Positions 1 through 9,285 of a stretch of DNA of 64,000 bases are shown piece after piece. Both the position numbers and the translations under genes were made by a program. The stretch's first letter is position 1; every line of letters starts with the position of its first letter. Origin of the DNA: Colwellia sp. Arc7-D (GTDB lineage Bacteria; Pseudomonadota; Gammaproteobacteria; Enterobacterales; Alteromonadaceae); NCBI RefSeq assembly GCF_003061515.1, contig NZ_CP028924.1, positions 3,720,001 to 3,784,000 of the forward strand, read 5' to 3'. The notes beneath the pieces were generated by a model. It had not been told where the DNA came from. It was given only the letters and a program-made list of their open reading frames with translations, and did not search any database.

Positions 1-3000
1 CCATCATTATCTGAATCCGAATTAATTGGATTTGATAAATAAAGGTTAACTTCATCTGAATCACTCAAACCATCATTATCTGAGTCATCATTTGTAGGGT
101 CGGTAGAATTTTGAAACTCTTCAAGATTCGTTAATTCATCGGTATCAGAATTAAGTGCCGCATCGCTGGCGTCTAAACGATCAAGGCCGTACAAGTCTTC
201 CCACCAGTCGTCCATCCCGTCTTCATCACTGTCACTGCCAAAATCAATTGCGGTTAATAAGCCCTCTGCTCCTGCAATATAAAGCGCACCTTCTAACGAG
301 AGAGATAGTTTCCCTGAAACAGGATAGCTCCAAACTTGTTCGTGTGTATTTATATCAATAGCATAGGTATTGGTATTATCTTGAATAAACACAAGATTTA
401 ACGTTAAAACAATACTGCCCTGTATGTCATTATTGTTTCGTGGTCGCCATTGCCAAAGCGCTTCACCTGTAAATTGATCTAAAACTGTTAATTCGCCTGA
501 TTGATTAGCATAAACCTTGCCTAATGCAACGGAAGGAGTACCGATGAATCGATTGTCATAACCGTCACTTTCATAACTCCACACTTTATCTGCTGTCTGA
601 GTATCAAAGGCATATAGATTATTGTTAGAAGTCACTAATGCTATATCATTGCCGGCTAATACTGGCGTACGACAATTTATAGCAAACTCTTCATTGCTTT
701 CAATCGCTGCGCCGGAGGACTTATCAGCAATAACAAAACCATTTGAGAAGTAATAAACATGCTCATTATCAACTGCAGGTGTCCAATCATCACATTGAGT
801 TAAGTCTTGAAACCACAACTCTTCCCCAGTTAATCCATCAAACTTATAACTACCACCATAGGTACCTCCGCCAACGTATAAATCGCCATCAAAAATAGTA
901 GGGGCTTGATAGCGTTCCCATTGGTTGTCATATCTTGTAGAAAATATACTGGCACCATTTTGCTCACTAACAGCATTAAGGTATGCACCATCATCTTCTC
1001 TTGTTTGGTAATAAACCTTACCATCAGCAAAAGCAGGCGCATTAATCGAATGAACATTTCCGTAGCTTTTTTGCCAACTTACACTGCCATTTGTAGCATT
1101 AATTCCAAAAGCAAACTGTTCATCATAATAGCTAGTATTAGTAACAAATACTTTACCACCACTGGCAACCACAGGGTTTAGCTCGCTTGTTATTGGCAAA
1201 CTCACGGCCCAACGTAACGATAAATCATCAGGATTAATCGTTATAGCCGAAAATCCAGCATGATCGGCATTTCCTTGATAGCTATTCCACAATTTAGGCG
1301 TTGGAACATCACTACTATCAGTAGGATCAGTTTCTAAAAAGAACTCGATGTAATTAGCGTAGTTGTCTTCATCAAAATCTAACTCTCTGTCGGCACTCGA
1401 CAGCGGTGCAAAACCATAACTGACTTCCCAACCATCTGGCATTTTATCGCCGTCTGAATCACGATTTAGCGGTAAAGTTAAATAGGTATGAACTTCATCA
1501 CCATCACTCAAGCCATCTCTATCCGAGTCCGCATTATTAGGGTTAGTTTGATAAGTCATTTCATCTAGATTAACTAAGCCATCGTTGTCTGCATCTTCTG
1601 CAGCATCATCGACATTAATGTTTAACTGATGAGTCACTTCATATGAATCTGATAAACCGTCTCCATCAGTATCGCTGCTTAATGGGTTTGAAAAGTAGTC
1701 CTGAACTTCTTCTCTATCAGTTAAACCATCTTCATCGGAGTCTATTAATAGTGGGTCTGTGCCGTACTCATTAACTTCTATACCATCAGAAAGTCCATCG
1801 CCATCAGTATCCGCAATCAGCGGTGATGTGTTATGAGTATTAACTTCAGCGCCATCAAGCAAGCCATCGTTATCAGTATCATCAAGAGTAGGATTAGTTT
1901 TTAGGGTAAATTCTTCACGGTTTGTCAGGCCATCGTTATCTGAATCTAACGCGGCATCTGCAGCATCGTTATCATCAAAGTTGTATAACGACTCCCACCA
2001 TAATGGTAAACCGTCTTGATCCGCATCAACGATTCCAACCGTAGCAACATTTAAGTCACCATTGCTTAAAAGAGTAATAACATTAACATCATCACCATTA
2101 GCGGCTAACCCAATTGGGTTGCCAGAGACATTAATACTGGCTTCTAAAGTGAAGTTATTTAATTGCCATATTTTAAGAGTAGAATTATCACCATTATCTT
2201 CAATTGAAATAATAAGTTCAGCAGTTGCAATTATATCAGTCGCTTGTAATTGAGCATTGGCAACGGGTAAATCTGTTTCGAGATCGTACAGACCACCATT
2301 AGCTGAAATAAGATATTTTCCATCCAATGAAATCCTTAAAGGATGAGCAGCACCAACACTACTGTAAATATCCCCCTCTCCCGTAATATGTCCAAGTGTT
2401 TGATCGATAGTTTGATAATGAACGTTACCATATTCAATAGAATAAACTCTTGAATCAGCTTCATTCCAAACATAACTCGCTGAACTCGTATTCCAATCTT
2501 TGCTATCCGTTATCTCACCAAATTCATCAATAATATAGTGAGTATTCCAAGCACCATTTTCATTTTCAACTAGGATGAAATCCCCAGCAGAACCAATACC
2601 ATTAATGGATCGCCCTAAACTTGCAAAAGCAACTTCGCTTAACTCATCCAAAGTAAAGCGAGAAACAACACCCGATGAATAACCGATATAAATTCGGTTA
2701 TGCTCAGCTGAATAAGTCATCACACGACTTTCGCCAAAGTCATTGTAAATACTAGCTGACATCACGATAGGATTTGTAAATTGATTAGTTGTTGAAGACC
2801 AACGGTAAATTCTCTTATTTATATTGCTTAGGAAATAGATATTGCCTGCATCATCAGAAATAACTTTGTCAGGGGTAAATACCGGTTGAGTTGATAAAAA
2901 GTCACAACCGTTAGCATTGCCATGAGCACTTAACCAACATGCTGAGTCTAGAGGAAATAAATCTATCGTAAGTAGACTATTTTCACCGGTACTACCTTCA

Positions 3001-5432
3001 TTCCAGCTATCTGGGTAGCCATCAAAATCACTATCAAGTGATGCTTCGCTATCGAATGGAAAGGCATCAATAAGATTATTAACCCCATCATTATCTGTGT
3101 CGTCACTTGGTAGGTAATTAATAAATTGAACGCTTTCATCATTTTCAATAACTAACACAGCTTTATCTTCAAATGATTTAACGGCTGTTAAAGAACCCTG
3201 AACAATATTAACTTCAACTAGGTTGAAATCTGCATCTCGTCTTTTCAGGTTTACTTGGTTATTTGTAGGTGACTGCACCAATGTCACTAAATCGCCATTT
3301 TCTAACCAGAATGCATGTGTAAACTGTTCACCAATAGACTTTAACCAAGTTAATGAGCTCGCATCGTATATATCACCACTGCCTAATAACACCTTGCTAC
3401 CATCATTAGAAACAATAATTGGTCCAACGATTCGATAATCACCATGGTAAGGAGACTCTTGAACATCTATAAACTGACCGGTGTTACTTAAAGTGCGGTA
3501 ATAGAGGTCATTGGGTGAAGAACCATCCCTGAAGTGGTATAAACGATTATTAATGCTATTCCACGCATTGTCGCGCGAAGAGTAATTGTAATCATCAGTT
3601 TCAGCTAACAAGCTACCACTGCGATTAAAGGTAAGGTAACTGCCATTATATCCTTGGCAGGCATGAACAATTAAAAAGTCATCCGCCTCAACTAAAGCGT
3701 CAGCACATTGTTCATCTTCAATAAAATCGACCAATGAAAAGTCTTCTTCAAGATATTTTATTGTAGAGGAGTTAAAGCTAAGATATAAGCGTTGGTGTCC
3801 CTCATGAAATATCATCGCGCTGACATTATCTATGACTTGTGTGTTCAAAACATGCTGCGAAATTAAGTCAAAAGTGACTAAGTTGCCATTGTCCTGGTAT
3901 AAATAAGCAACTTCTTGTTCGGATATCGCGACTAGATTGGCTGAGTTCTCAGCTAATAAGGTTAAATAACAGCTTTCTCCGTCACCATCGCTAACGACAT
4001 AACAAAGCCCATTATCAGGATATACATCAGCATTATCACCAACGCCATCACCATCAGTATCTAACCATTCGGTGGCATCAAACGGGAACAGATCCACACT
4101 GTCATCAATGCCATCTCCATCGTCATCTGTATCGACATCATTTGTGATACCATCGCCATCAAAGTCATACGCTGGATGCTGACTGATCATGACATCAACA
4201 TAGGTTTCTGCTGTTGTAGCTATAACCGGAAAGTCACTTGCATTCGCTATAAAATCACCAAAAATAAGGGTGTTTATATCGGCTTCGGTTTGAGTTTCAT
4301 TAACAGAAATATTACCGTCAGCAATCAGTTTTCGAGTAATCGCTTGCTTAGCTTTTTCAATATAAAATTGCATTTCATCAATAGAGATTTGCCCTGATGT
4401 CATCAATATTATTTTCTCACTCACCATATCAAAAAGTTGCTCGGTGAATGGTGAAATAGCAGCACCCTGGATTAAGTCACTTTCACGGTCACGAATATCA
4501 AGAGGTGGTAACGAAAGTGTGATCGGGGTCGCAGTAAAATCTAACTCAGGGCGTGATAAATCTTGTGCGCCTTCACCAACGTAAGCCCTTATTGGTGAGG
4601 TTGCGAATAGGTCAATTTTATCAAGTGGAAGTAAAAACCGATAACTTCCGGTGTCATCTGATGTACTTGAAAACTCACCGTCATCAAAAATTTTATTCAA
4701 GTTTTCGTCAATAAAGACAATAGCACCACTGATATAGCCATCAATAACTTTACCTTGGACTTCAACTGCATCATTAACCAAAAATGAAACTTCGATACTA
4801 ACGGCTTCTTCACCACCATCATTTAGCACAATATTAAATTGATATTGGCCAGAGTCTTCTAGTCCAGAGGATCCGGTTAAACTAGAACTAGCTTCATCAA
4901 AGATCAACCAATCGGGTTGGTTTTGAACTGAAATAGCCACATCATCCATATCAGGATCTGACACTTCAACCACAAAGGCTATTTCATCACGCTCCAGCAC
5001 TTCATAACTTGTTTGCGATAACATTTCAGGTTTGCGATTAACATTAACAACTTCAATAGAAAATGGCGTAAGTGAGGCAGAGTTAGTTCCATCTGAGACT
5101 GTAATAATTATATTGGAATAATTACCAGAATCGTCGAAACTAGGTGTTCCAGACAGCAGACCTGTCTCAGTATTGACTGTTGCCCATAATGGGGTATTTT
5201 CTGATGAATATGAAAGATTTGAACTAGCCTGATTTTTTACTATCACTTGAAAAGAGTAGGTTTGCATTTCGTTGATAGATGTTTCAGGAACACCCGATAA
5301 GGCAATTAATTTTGGTGCTACAATCACCTTTGGTGGAGATTTATCACCGCCTCCACCGCCGCCACATGCTGATAAAACACAAATGGAAAGTACACTTAAA
5401 AACCGAACAAGCGAATGACAATGCGTTAGCAT
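1..5432 (-). CDS. Giant TSP3/beta-propeller surface lipoprotein (partial, C-terminus off left edge)
   Basis: The frame is open from an ATG at 5432 to the window edge (1810 codons, no stop). The N-terminus is a lipoprotein signal: basic residues, a hydrophobic stretch, then lipobox LSAC (Cys23) followed by a glycine run, so the mature protein should be lipid-anchored. Domains read in order (approximate residues): two cadherin/He_PIG-like Ig folds (38-127, 130-214); a carboxypeptidase-regulatory-like or SdrD-B-like domain (215-285); thrombospondin type 3 calcium repeats with DxDxDG motifs (421-471); a propeller-like block (485-773); more TSP3 (775-825); a second block (840-1130); a long TSP3 array (1133-1375); a PQQ/quinoprotein-like propeller (1378-1731); and TSP3 again to the edge. 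Family knowledge: TSP3 arrays bind calcium and act as stiff spacers in outer-surface or secreted proteins. The ligand is unknown. Adhesion or matrix binding is only inferred. It ends an isolated transcription unit, with the lpd terminator upstream. Confidence 0.85.
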   Translation of the reverse strand, partial: MLTHCHSLVRFLSVLSICVLSACGGGGGGDKSPPKVIVAPKLIALSGVPETSINEMQTYSFQVIVKNQASSNLSYSSENTPLWATVNTETGLLSGTPSFDDSGNYSNIIITVSDGTNSASLTPFSIEVVNVNRKPEMLSQTSYEVLERDEIAFVVEVSDPDMDDVAISVQNQPDWLIFDEASSSLTGSSGLEDSGQYQFNIVLNDGGEEAVSIEVSFLVNDAVEVQGKVIDGYISGAIVFIDENLNKIFDDGEFSSTSDDTGSYRFLLPLDKIDLFATSPIRAYVGEGAQDLSRPELDFTATPITLSLPPLDIRDRESDLIQGAAISPFTEQLFDMVSEKIILMTSGQISIDEMQFYIEKAKQAITRKLIADGNISVNETQTEADINTLIFGDFIANASDFPVIATTAETYVDVMISQHPAYDFDGDGITNDVDTDDDGDGIDDSVDLFPFDATEWLDTDGDGVGDNADVYPDNGLCYVVSDGDGESCYLTLLAENSANLVAISEQEVAYLYQDNGNLVTFDLISQHVLNTQVIDNVSAMIFHEGHQRLYLSFNSSTIKYLEEDFSLVDFIEDEQCADALVEADDFLIVHACQGYNGSYLTFNRSGSLLAETDDYNYSSRDNAWNSINNRLYHFRDGSSPNDLYYRTLSNTGQFIDVQESPYHGDYRIVGPIIVSNDGSKVLLGSGDIYDASSLTWLKSIGEQFTHAFWLENGDLVTLVQSPTNNQVNLKRRDADFNLVEVNIVQGSLTAVKSFEDKAVLVIENDESVQFINYLPSDDTDNDGVNNLIDAFPFDSEASLDSDFDGYPDSWNEGSTGENSLLTIDLFPLDSACWLSAHGNANGCDFLSTQPVFTPDKVISDDAGNIYFLSNINKRIYRWSSTTNQFTNPIVMSASIYNDFGESRVMTYSAEHNRIYIGYSSGVVSRFTLDELSEVAFASLGRSINGIGSAGDFILVENENGAWNTHYIIDEFGEITDSKDWNTSSASYVWNEADSRVYSIEYGNVHYQTIDQTLGHITGEGDIYSSVGAAHPLRISLDGKYLISANGGLYDLETDLPVANAQLQATDIIATAELIISIEDNGDNSTLKIWQLNNFTLEASINVSGNPIGLAANGDDVNVITLLSNGDLNVATVGIVDADQDGLPLWWESLYNFDDNDAADAALDSDNDGLTNREEFTLKTNPTLDDTDNDGLLDGAEVNTHNTSPLIADTDGDGLSDGIEVNEYGTDPLLIDSDEDGLTDREEVQDYFSNPLSSDTDGDGLSDSYEVTHQLNINVDDAAEDADNDGLVNLDEMTYQTNPNNADSDRDGLSDGDEVHTYLTLPLNRDSDGDKMPDGWEVSYGFAPLSSADRELDFDEDNYANYIEFFLETDPTDSSDVPTPKLWNSYQGNADHAGFSAITINPDDLSLRWAVSLPITSELNPVVASGGKVFVTNTSYYDEQFAFGINATNGSVSWQKSYGNVHSINAPAFADGKVYYQTREDDGAYLNAVSEQNGASIFSTRYDNQWERYQAPTIFDGDLYVGGGTYGGSYKFDGLTGEELWFQDLTQCDDWTPAVDNEHVYYFSNGFVIADKSSGAAIESNEEFAINCRTPVLAGNDIALVTSNNNLYAFDTQTADKVWSYESDGYDNRFIGTPSVALGKVYANQSGELTVLDQFTGEALWQWRPRNNNDIQGSIVLTLNLVFIQDNTNTYAIDINTHEQVWSYPVSGKLSLSLEGALYIAGAEGLLTAIDFGSDSDEDGMDDWWEDLYGLDRLDASDAALNSDTDELTNLEEFQNSTDPTNDDSDNDGLSDSDEVNLYLSNPINSDSDND

Positions 5433-5520
5433 AATTAAATCCTTTTAAATAACTTATTATTTTTATTAACAGAACTTTAACAAACTAAAGAATTAAATTC
5501 AATTTATGTCGAGACACAAA

Positions 5521-5544
5521 AAAGCCAGCTAATTAGCTGGCTTT
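5521..5544 (-). terminator. Rho-independent terminator after lpd
   Basis: A perfect 10-bp inverted repeat AAAGCCAGCT/AGCTGGCTTT with an AATT loop lies 45 bp past the lpd stop. On the minus strand it runs into about six T residues. It closes the pdhR-aceE-aceF-lpd operon and separates it from the giant lipoprotein gene. Confidence 0.8.
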
Positions 5545-5588
5545 CAATTGATTATGTTAAAACGTTAAAATAACGCTTTATTATCAAA

Positions 5589-7019
5589 TTATTTTTTCTT
5601 TTTAACAGCTTTAGCATTTGGTAAATCGGTAATTGAACCTTCAAAAATTTCAGCCGCTAAGCCAATAGATTCATTCAACGTTGGGTGAGCATGAATTGTT
5701 AAACCAACATCTTCAGCATCAGCGCCCATTTCAATCGCTAAACATACTTCACCAAGCATTTCGCCAGCGTTAATACCAACAATTGCGCCACCTAATACAC
5801 GACCGGTTTCTTTTTCGAAGATCATCTTAGTTTTACCTTCAGTACGTGCAGAAGCAATAGCACGACCAGAAGCAGCCCAAGGGAAGTTAGCAACTTCAAT
5901 GTTCAAACCTTGCTCTTTCGCTTCACGCTCTGTTACACCTACCCAAGCCATTTCTGGATCAGTATAAGCAATTGAAGGAATACAACGTGGTTCAAAAGTA
6001 TGTTTCTTACCAGAGATCACTTCAGCAGCACAATGCGCTTCATGTACAGCTTTATGAGCAAGCATAGGTTGACCAACAACATCGCCAATGGCGAAAATGT
6101 GATTAACGTTAGTACGAAGCTCATTTGTTACGTTAATAAAACCACGTTCATCAACATTAACACCCGCTTTGTCTGCAGCAACTAAGTGGCCATTTGGCTT
6201 ACGGCCAACAGCAACTAATATTTTGTCGTAGCGCACTTTCTCAGCCGGAGCATTTTTACCTTCAAAAGTGACATACAAACCATCGTCTTTTGCTTCAACA
6301 GCAACCACTTTAGTTGACAACATGATGTTGAATTTATTCTTGTTGAAGTTAGTGTAAACCTTAACAATGTCTTTATCAGCCGCTGGAACTAGTTGATCAG
6401 CAAATTCCACAACAGAAACATTTGAACCTAGTGCTTTATAAACCGTACCCATTTCTAGGCCGATAATACCGCCACCAAGTACTAACATTTCTTTTGGTAT
6501 ATCTTGAAGCTCTAATGCACCCGTTGAGTCGATAACACGAGGATCTTCAGTTGGAATAAAAGGTAAATCAACCACTGATGAACCAGCAGCAATAATCGCA
6601 TTATCAAAAGTAATAGTTGTTTTGCCGTCTGCACCTTCAACTTCAATGGTTTTATCTGAAGTGAATTTACCGTAACCAAATACTGTTTTAACTTTACGTG
6701 CTTTGGCCATTCCGCCTAAACCACCCGTTAATTGACCAACAACGCTTTCTTTCCAGTCGCGAATTTTGTCTAAATCAATTTTAGGAGTACCAAAAGTAAC
6801 ACCATGTGATGCCATTGCTGCCGCATCGTCAATAACTTTAGCTACGTGTAAAAGTGCTTTTGAAGGGATACAACCCACATTCAAACAAACGCCACCAAGC
6901 GTCTCACGGCTTTCAACTAAAATTACGTCTAAACCTAAATCTGCTGCGCGAAATGCTGCTGAATAGCCACCAGGACCCGCACCTAAAACTACTACTTGAG
7001 TTTTAATATCGTTACTCAT
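5589..7019 (-). CDS. lpd: Dihydrolipoyl dehydrogenase (E3)
   Basis: FAD flavoprotein that reoxidises dihydrolipoyl groups of pyruvate and 2-oxoglutarate dehydrogenases with NAD+, in the cytoplasm. An N-terminal GAGPGG dinucleotide fold is followed by the redox disulfide motif GGVCLNVGCIPSK (Cys45, Cys50). A second nucleotide-binding fold GGGIIGLEMG is near the middle, and the C-terminal catalytic pair HPTLNE (His445, Glu450) is present. The reading frame extends upstream to 7097, but the ATG at 7019 is preferred: it has a GAGG ribosome site 5 bp upstream and gives the usual family N-terminus and length (476 aa). Last gene of the pyruvate dehydrogenase operon, separated from aceF by a 261-bp gap with a large hairpin, so it may have partly independent expression, as lpd does in E. 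coli. Confidence 0.97.
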   Translation of the reverse strand: MSNDIKTQVVVLGAGPGGYSAAFRAADLGLDVILVESRETLGGVCLNVGCIPSKALLHVAKVIDDAAAMASHGVTFGTPKIDLDKIRDWKESVVGQLTGGLGGMAKARKVKTVFGYGKFTSDKTIEVEGADGKTTITFDNAIIAAGSSVVDLPFIPTEDPRVIDSTGALELQDIPKEMLVLGGGIIGLEMGTVYKALGSNVSVVEFADQLVPAADKDIVKVYTNFNKNKFNIMLSTKVVAVEAKDDGLYVTFEGKNAPAEKVRYDKILVAVGRKPNGHLVAADKAGVNVDERGFINVTNELRTNVNHIFAIGDVVGQPMLAHKAVHEAHCAAEVISGKKHTFEPRCIPSIAYTDPEMAWVGVTEREAKEQGLNIEVANFPWAASGRAIASARTEGKTKMIFEKETGRVLGGAIVGINAGEMLGEVCLAIEMGADAEDVGLTIHAHPTLNESIGLAAEIFEGSITDLPNAKAVKKKK

Positions 7020-7172
7020 GCTAACCTCAAAAATTGATGTATGTATTGCTGGTTTTGCCAGCCTATATTTGCCGAACCTAATTAAGAGCGTGAACAATTA
7101 ATTTATCAGCATTTTCATTATTTCTTACTTGTCGGCGATTTTACTTAAACCGCACTAGGATCGCCATCTTTA

Positions 7173-7257
7173 AATCAGTAATTATCAGCATAAAGTTGGT
7201 ATAAGTGAAATTAATCAATATCTTTCACTTTACCAACTTTATGTCATCTTACTGATT
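7173..7257 (-). repeat. Long two-part hairpin between aceF and lpd
   Basis: The left arm 7189-7210 pairs with the right arm 7223-7243 over 21 bp with one bulged base (7202) and a 12-nt loop. An outer arm AATCAGTA (7173-7180) pairs with TACTGATT (7250-7257). Transcribed in the operon direction it would form a very stable stem directly after the aceF stop. There is no T-run, so it resembles an mRNA-stabilising or processing element more than a classic terminator; function is inferred. Confidence 0.7.
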
Positions 7258-7280
7258 AGCTTCAAACGACATTAGGCAAA

Positions 7281-9260
7281 TTATAAAATGAGTTTCCTAA
7301 TGTCACTCATCACACTTGCCAGATGTACAGTAAAGCGTGCCGCTAACGCGCCGTCAATTACACGATGGTCGTAAGACATCGATAATGGCAACATTAACTT
7401 AGGCTCAAAGTCTTTACCATTCCATTTAGGTTTCATTTCTGATTTAGAAACGCCTAAAATGGCCACTTCTGGAGCATTAACAATCGGCGTAAATGCCGTA
7501 CCGCCAATACCACCTAGGCTAGAAATAGTAAAACAACCACCTTGCATATCTGTCGCTTTTAACTTGCCATCACGTGCTTTCATGCTGATTTCAAGTAATT
7601 CACGCGATAACTGATGAATGCCCTTTTGATCTACATCACGCACTACAGGTACAACTAAACCGTTAGGCGTATCAACCGCAACACCAATGTGAATATACTT
7701 TTTAAGGATTAAGCTTTCGCCATCTTCACTTAAGCTTGAATTAAACACTGGGAAAGCTCGAAGTGCATCAGCAGCTGCTTTTAAAATAAACACCAATGGG
7801 GTGATTTTAAAGCCAAGCTTTTGCTTTTCACAAATAACATTTTGCTCTTTGCGGAACGCTTCAACATTAGTAATATCAGCTTCATCAAATTGTGTAACAT
7901 GCGGAATAGTTACCCAATTACGATGTAAGAATGGTCCAGATATTTTCTGAATACGCGTTAACGCTTTCGTTTCAATTTCACCAAACTTAGAAAAATCGAT
8001 TTGCTTAGCACTAACAACTTGTAAACCACCTTCACCAGACGCTACTGAACTACCCGCATTAGCTTTCGGACGAGACAATTCATATTTAACATATGACTGA
8101 ACATCTTCTTTTAATATACGGCCTTTACGTCCAGAACCTTTTACTAAAGTTAAATCGACACCAAATTCACGCGCTATACGGCGAATTGAAGGTGAAGTGT
8201 AGATAGCACTCGCATTCGTTAATCCCATTTGCGGGTGATGCGGTACAGGCGCGGCTTTTTTAGCTGAAGGTGCTGGAGTTGCAACCGTTGCTGTTTTAGC
8301 CGCAGGAGCAGGTGCTGCAGGCGCTTCTTCAGCAGGTGCATCCGATGAAGTTTCAAGCTTGATAACAATAGAGCCTTGTTTAACTTTATCACCCGTGCTG
8401 ATCAACACTTCTTTTACTGTGCCGGCATGTGATGACGGTACATCCATTGTAGCTTTATCAGTTTCTAAAGTAATTAAACCGTCTTCAGCTTCAATAACAT
8501 CACCAACAGCAACGAGTACGTCAATAACATCAACTTCACCGTCTTCACCAATATCTGGCACGGCAATATCAATAACTTCACTGCTTGTTGCAGGTGCTGA
8601 TTTTTCAGCAGCAGGTGCTTGCGTTTCTGCCGGAGCTTCTGACGTTGAATCAGCTTCAGCCGGAGCACTTGATGAAGTTTCAAGCTTAATAACAATTGAA
8701 CCTTGCTTAACTTTATCACCAGTATTAATGAAAACTTCTTTTACTTTGCCAGCGTGCGGAGAAGGCACGTCCATGGTGGCTTTATCAGTTTCTAGTGTAA
8801 TCAAGCCATCTTCAGCTTCGATTACATCACCAACAGCAACTAGCACTTCAATTACGTCAACTTCGCCATCTTCACCAATATCAGGTACGGCAATCTCGAT
8901 AACTTCACTACTTGTTGCAGCTGCAGGTGCTTTTTCTTCAGCAGGCGCTTCAGCTTCTACTTCTGGCTCAGCTTTTGTTTCAGCTTCATCAGGTGTTGGT
9001 GCTTCATCGGCACTGCCTGAAGCAGCACCTTTCATTTCAGCGATAACATCGCCTTCTTTAATTTTGTCGCCAACTTTAACAGAAAGCGCAACAAGTTCAC
9101 CCGCAAACGGTGCTGGGATATCCATTGATGCTTTATCTGTTTCAACAGTAATAATACCTTCGTCGGCTTCTAAACTATCGCCAACCGCAAAGCATATTTC
9201 GATAACTTCTACTTCATCGCCACCGACATCTGGGACTAGAATTTTTTCAATATCAGACAT
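7281..9260 (-). CDS. aceF: Pyruvate dehydrogenase E2, dihydrolipoamide acetyltransferase (three lipoyl domains)
   Basis: Core of the pyruvate dehydrogenase complex; transfers acetyl groups from lipoyl arms to CoA. It has three N-terminal lipoyl domains with lipoylation motif ETDKA (Lys43, Lys160, Lys269), joined by Ala/Pro/Glu-rich flexible linkers. Next is the peripheral subunit-binding domain (about 353-392, TSPSIRRIAREFG). Last is the catalytic domain, ending with the active-site motif DHRVIDG. At 659 aa it resembles the three-lipoyl E. coli protein. Lipoyl domains 2 and 3 (about 8676-8912 and 8346-8585) are almost identical, whereas domain 1 is divergent, pointing to a recent internal duplication or gene conversion. 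It lies 25 bp downstream of aceE in the same operon. Confidence 0.97.
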   Translation of the reverse strand: MSDIEKILVPDVGGDEVEVIEICFAVGDSLEADEGIITVETDKASMDIPAPFAGELVALSVKVGDKIKEGDVIAEMKGAASGSADEAPTPDEAETKAEPEVEAEAPAEEKAPAAATSSEVIEIAVPDIGEDGEVDVIEVLVAVGDVIEAEDGLITLETDKATMDVPSPHAGKVKEVFINTGDKVKQGSIVIKLETSSSAPAEADSTSEAPAETQAPAAEKSAPATSSEVIDIAVPDIGEDGEVDVIDVLVAVGDVIEAEDGLITLETDKATMDVPSSHAGTVKEVLISTGDKVKQGSIVIKLETSSDAPAEEAPAAPAPAAKTATVATPAPSAKKAAPVPHHPQMGLTNASAIYTSPSIRRIAREFGVDLTLVKGSGRKGRILKEDVQSYVKYELSRPKANAGSSVASGEGGLQVVSAKQIDFSKFGEIETKALTRIQKISGPFLHRNWVTIPHVTQFDEADITNVEAFRKEQNVICEKQKLGFKITPLVFILKAAADALRAFPVFNSSLSEDGESLILKKYIHIGVAVDTPNGLVVPVVRDVDQKGIHQLSRELLEISMKARDGKLKATDMQGGCFTISSLGGIGGTAFTPIVNAPEVAILGVSKSEMKPKWNGKDFEPKLMLPLSMSYDHRVIDGALAARFTVHLASVMSDIRKLIL

Positions 9261-9285
9261 TTCTTAATTCCTTATCTAGTCTTAA

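Noticed and set aside
906..2253. Small plus-strand frames opposite the giant lipoprotein
   Set aside because: The minus-strand lipoprotein frame is continuous across them and has clear domains.
8359..9267. 302-codon plus-strand open frame opposite aceF
   Set aside because: Serine/threonine-rich low-complexity translation antisense to the lipoyl domains and linkers; a shadow of biased codon use in aceF.
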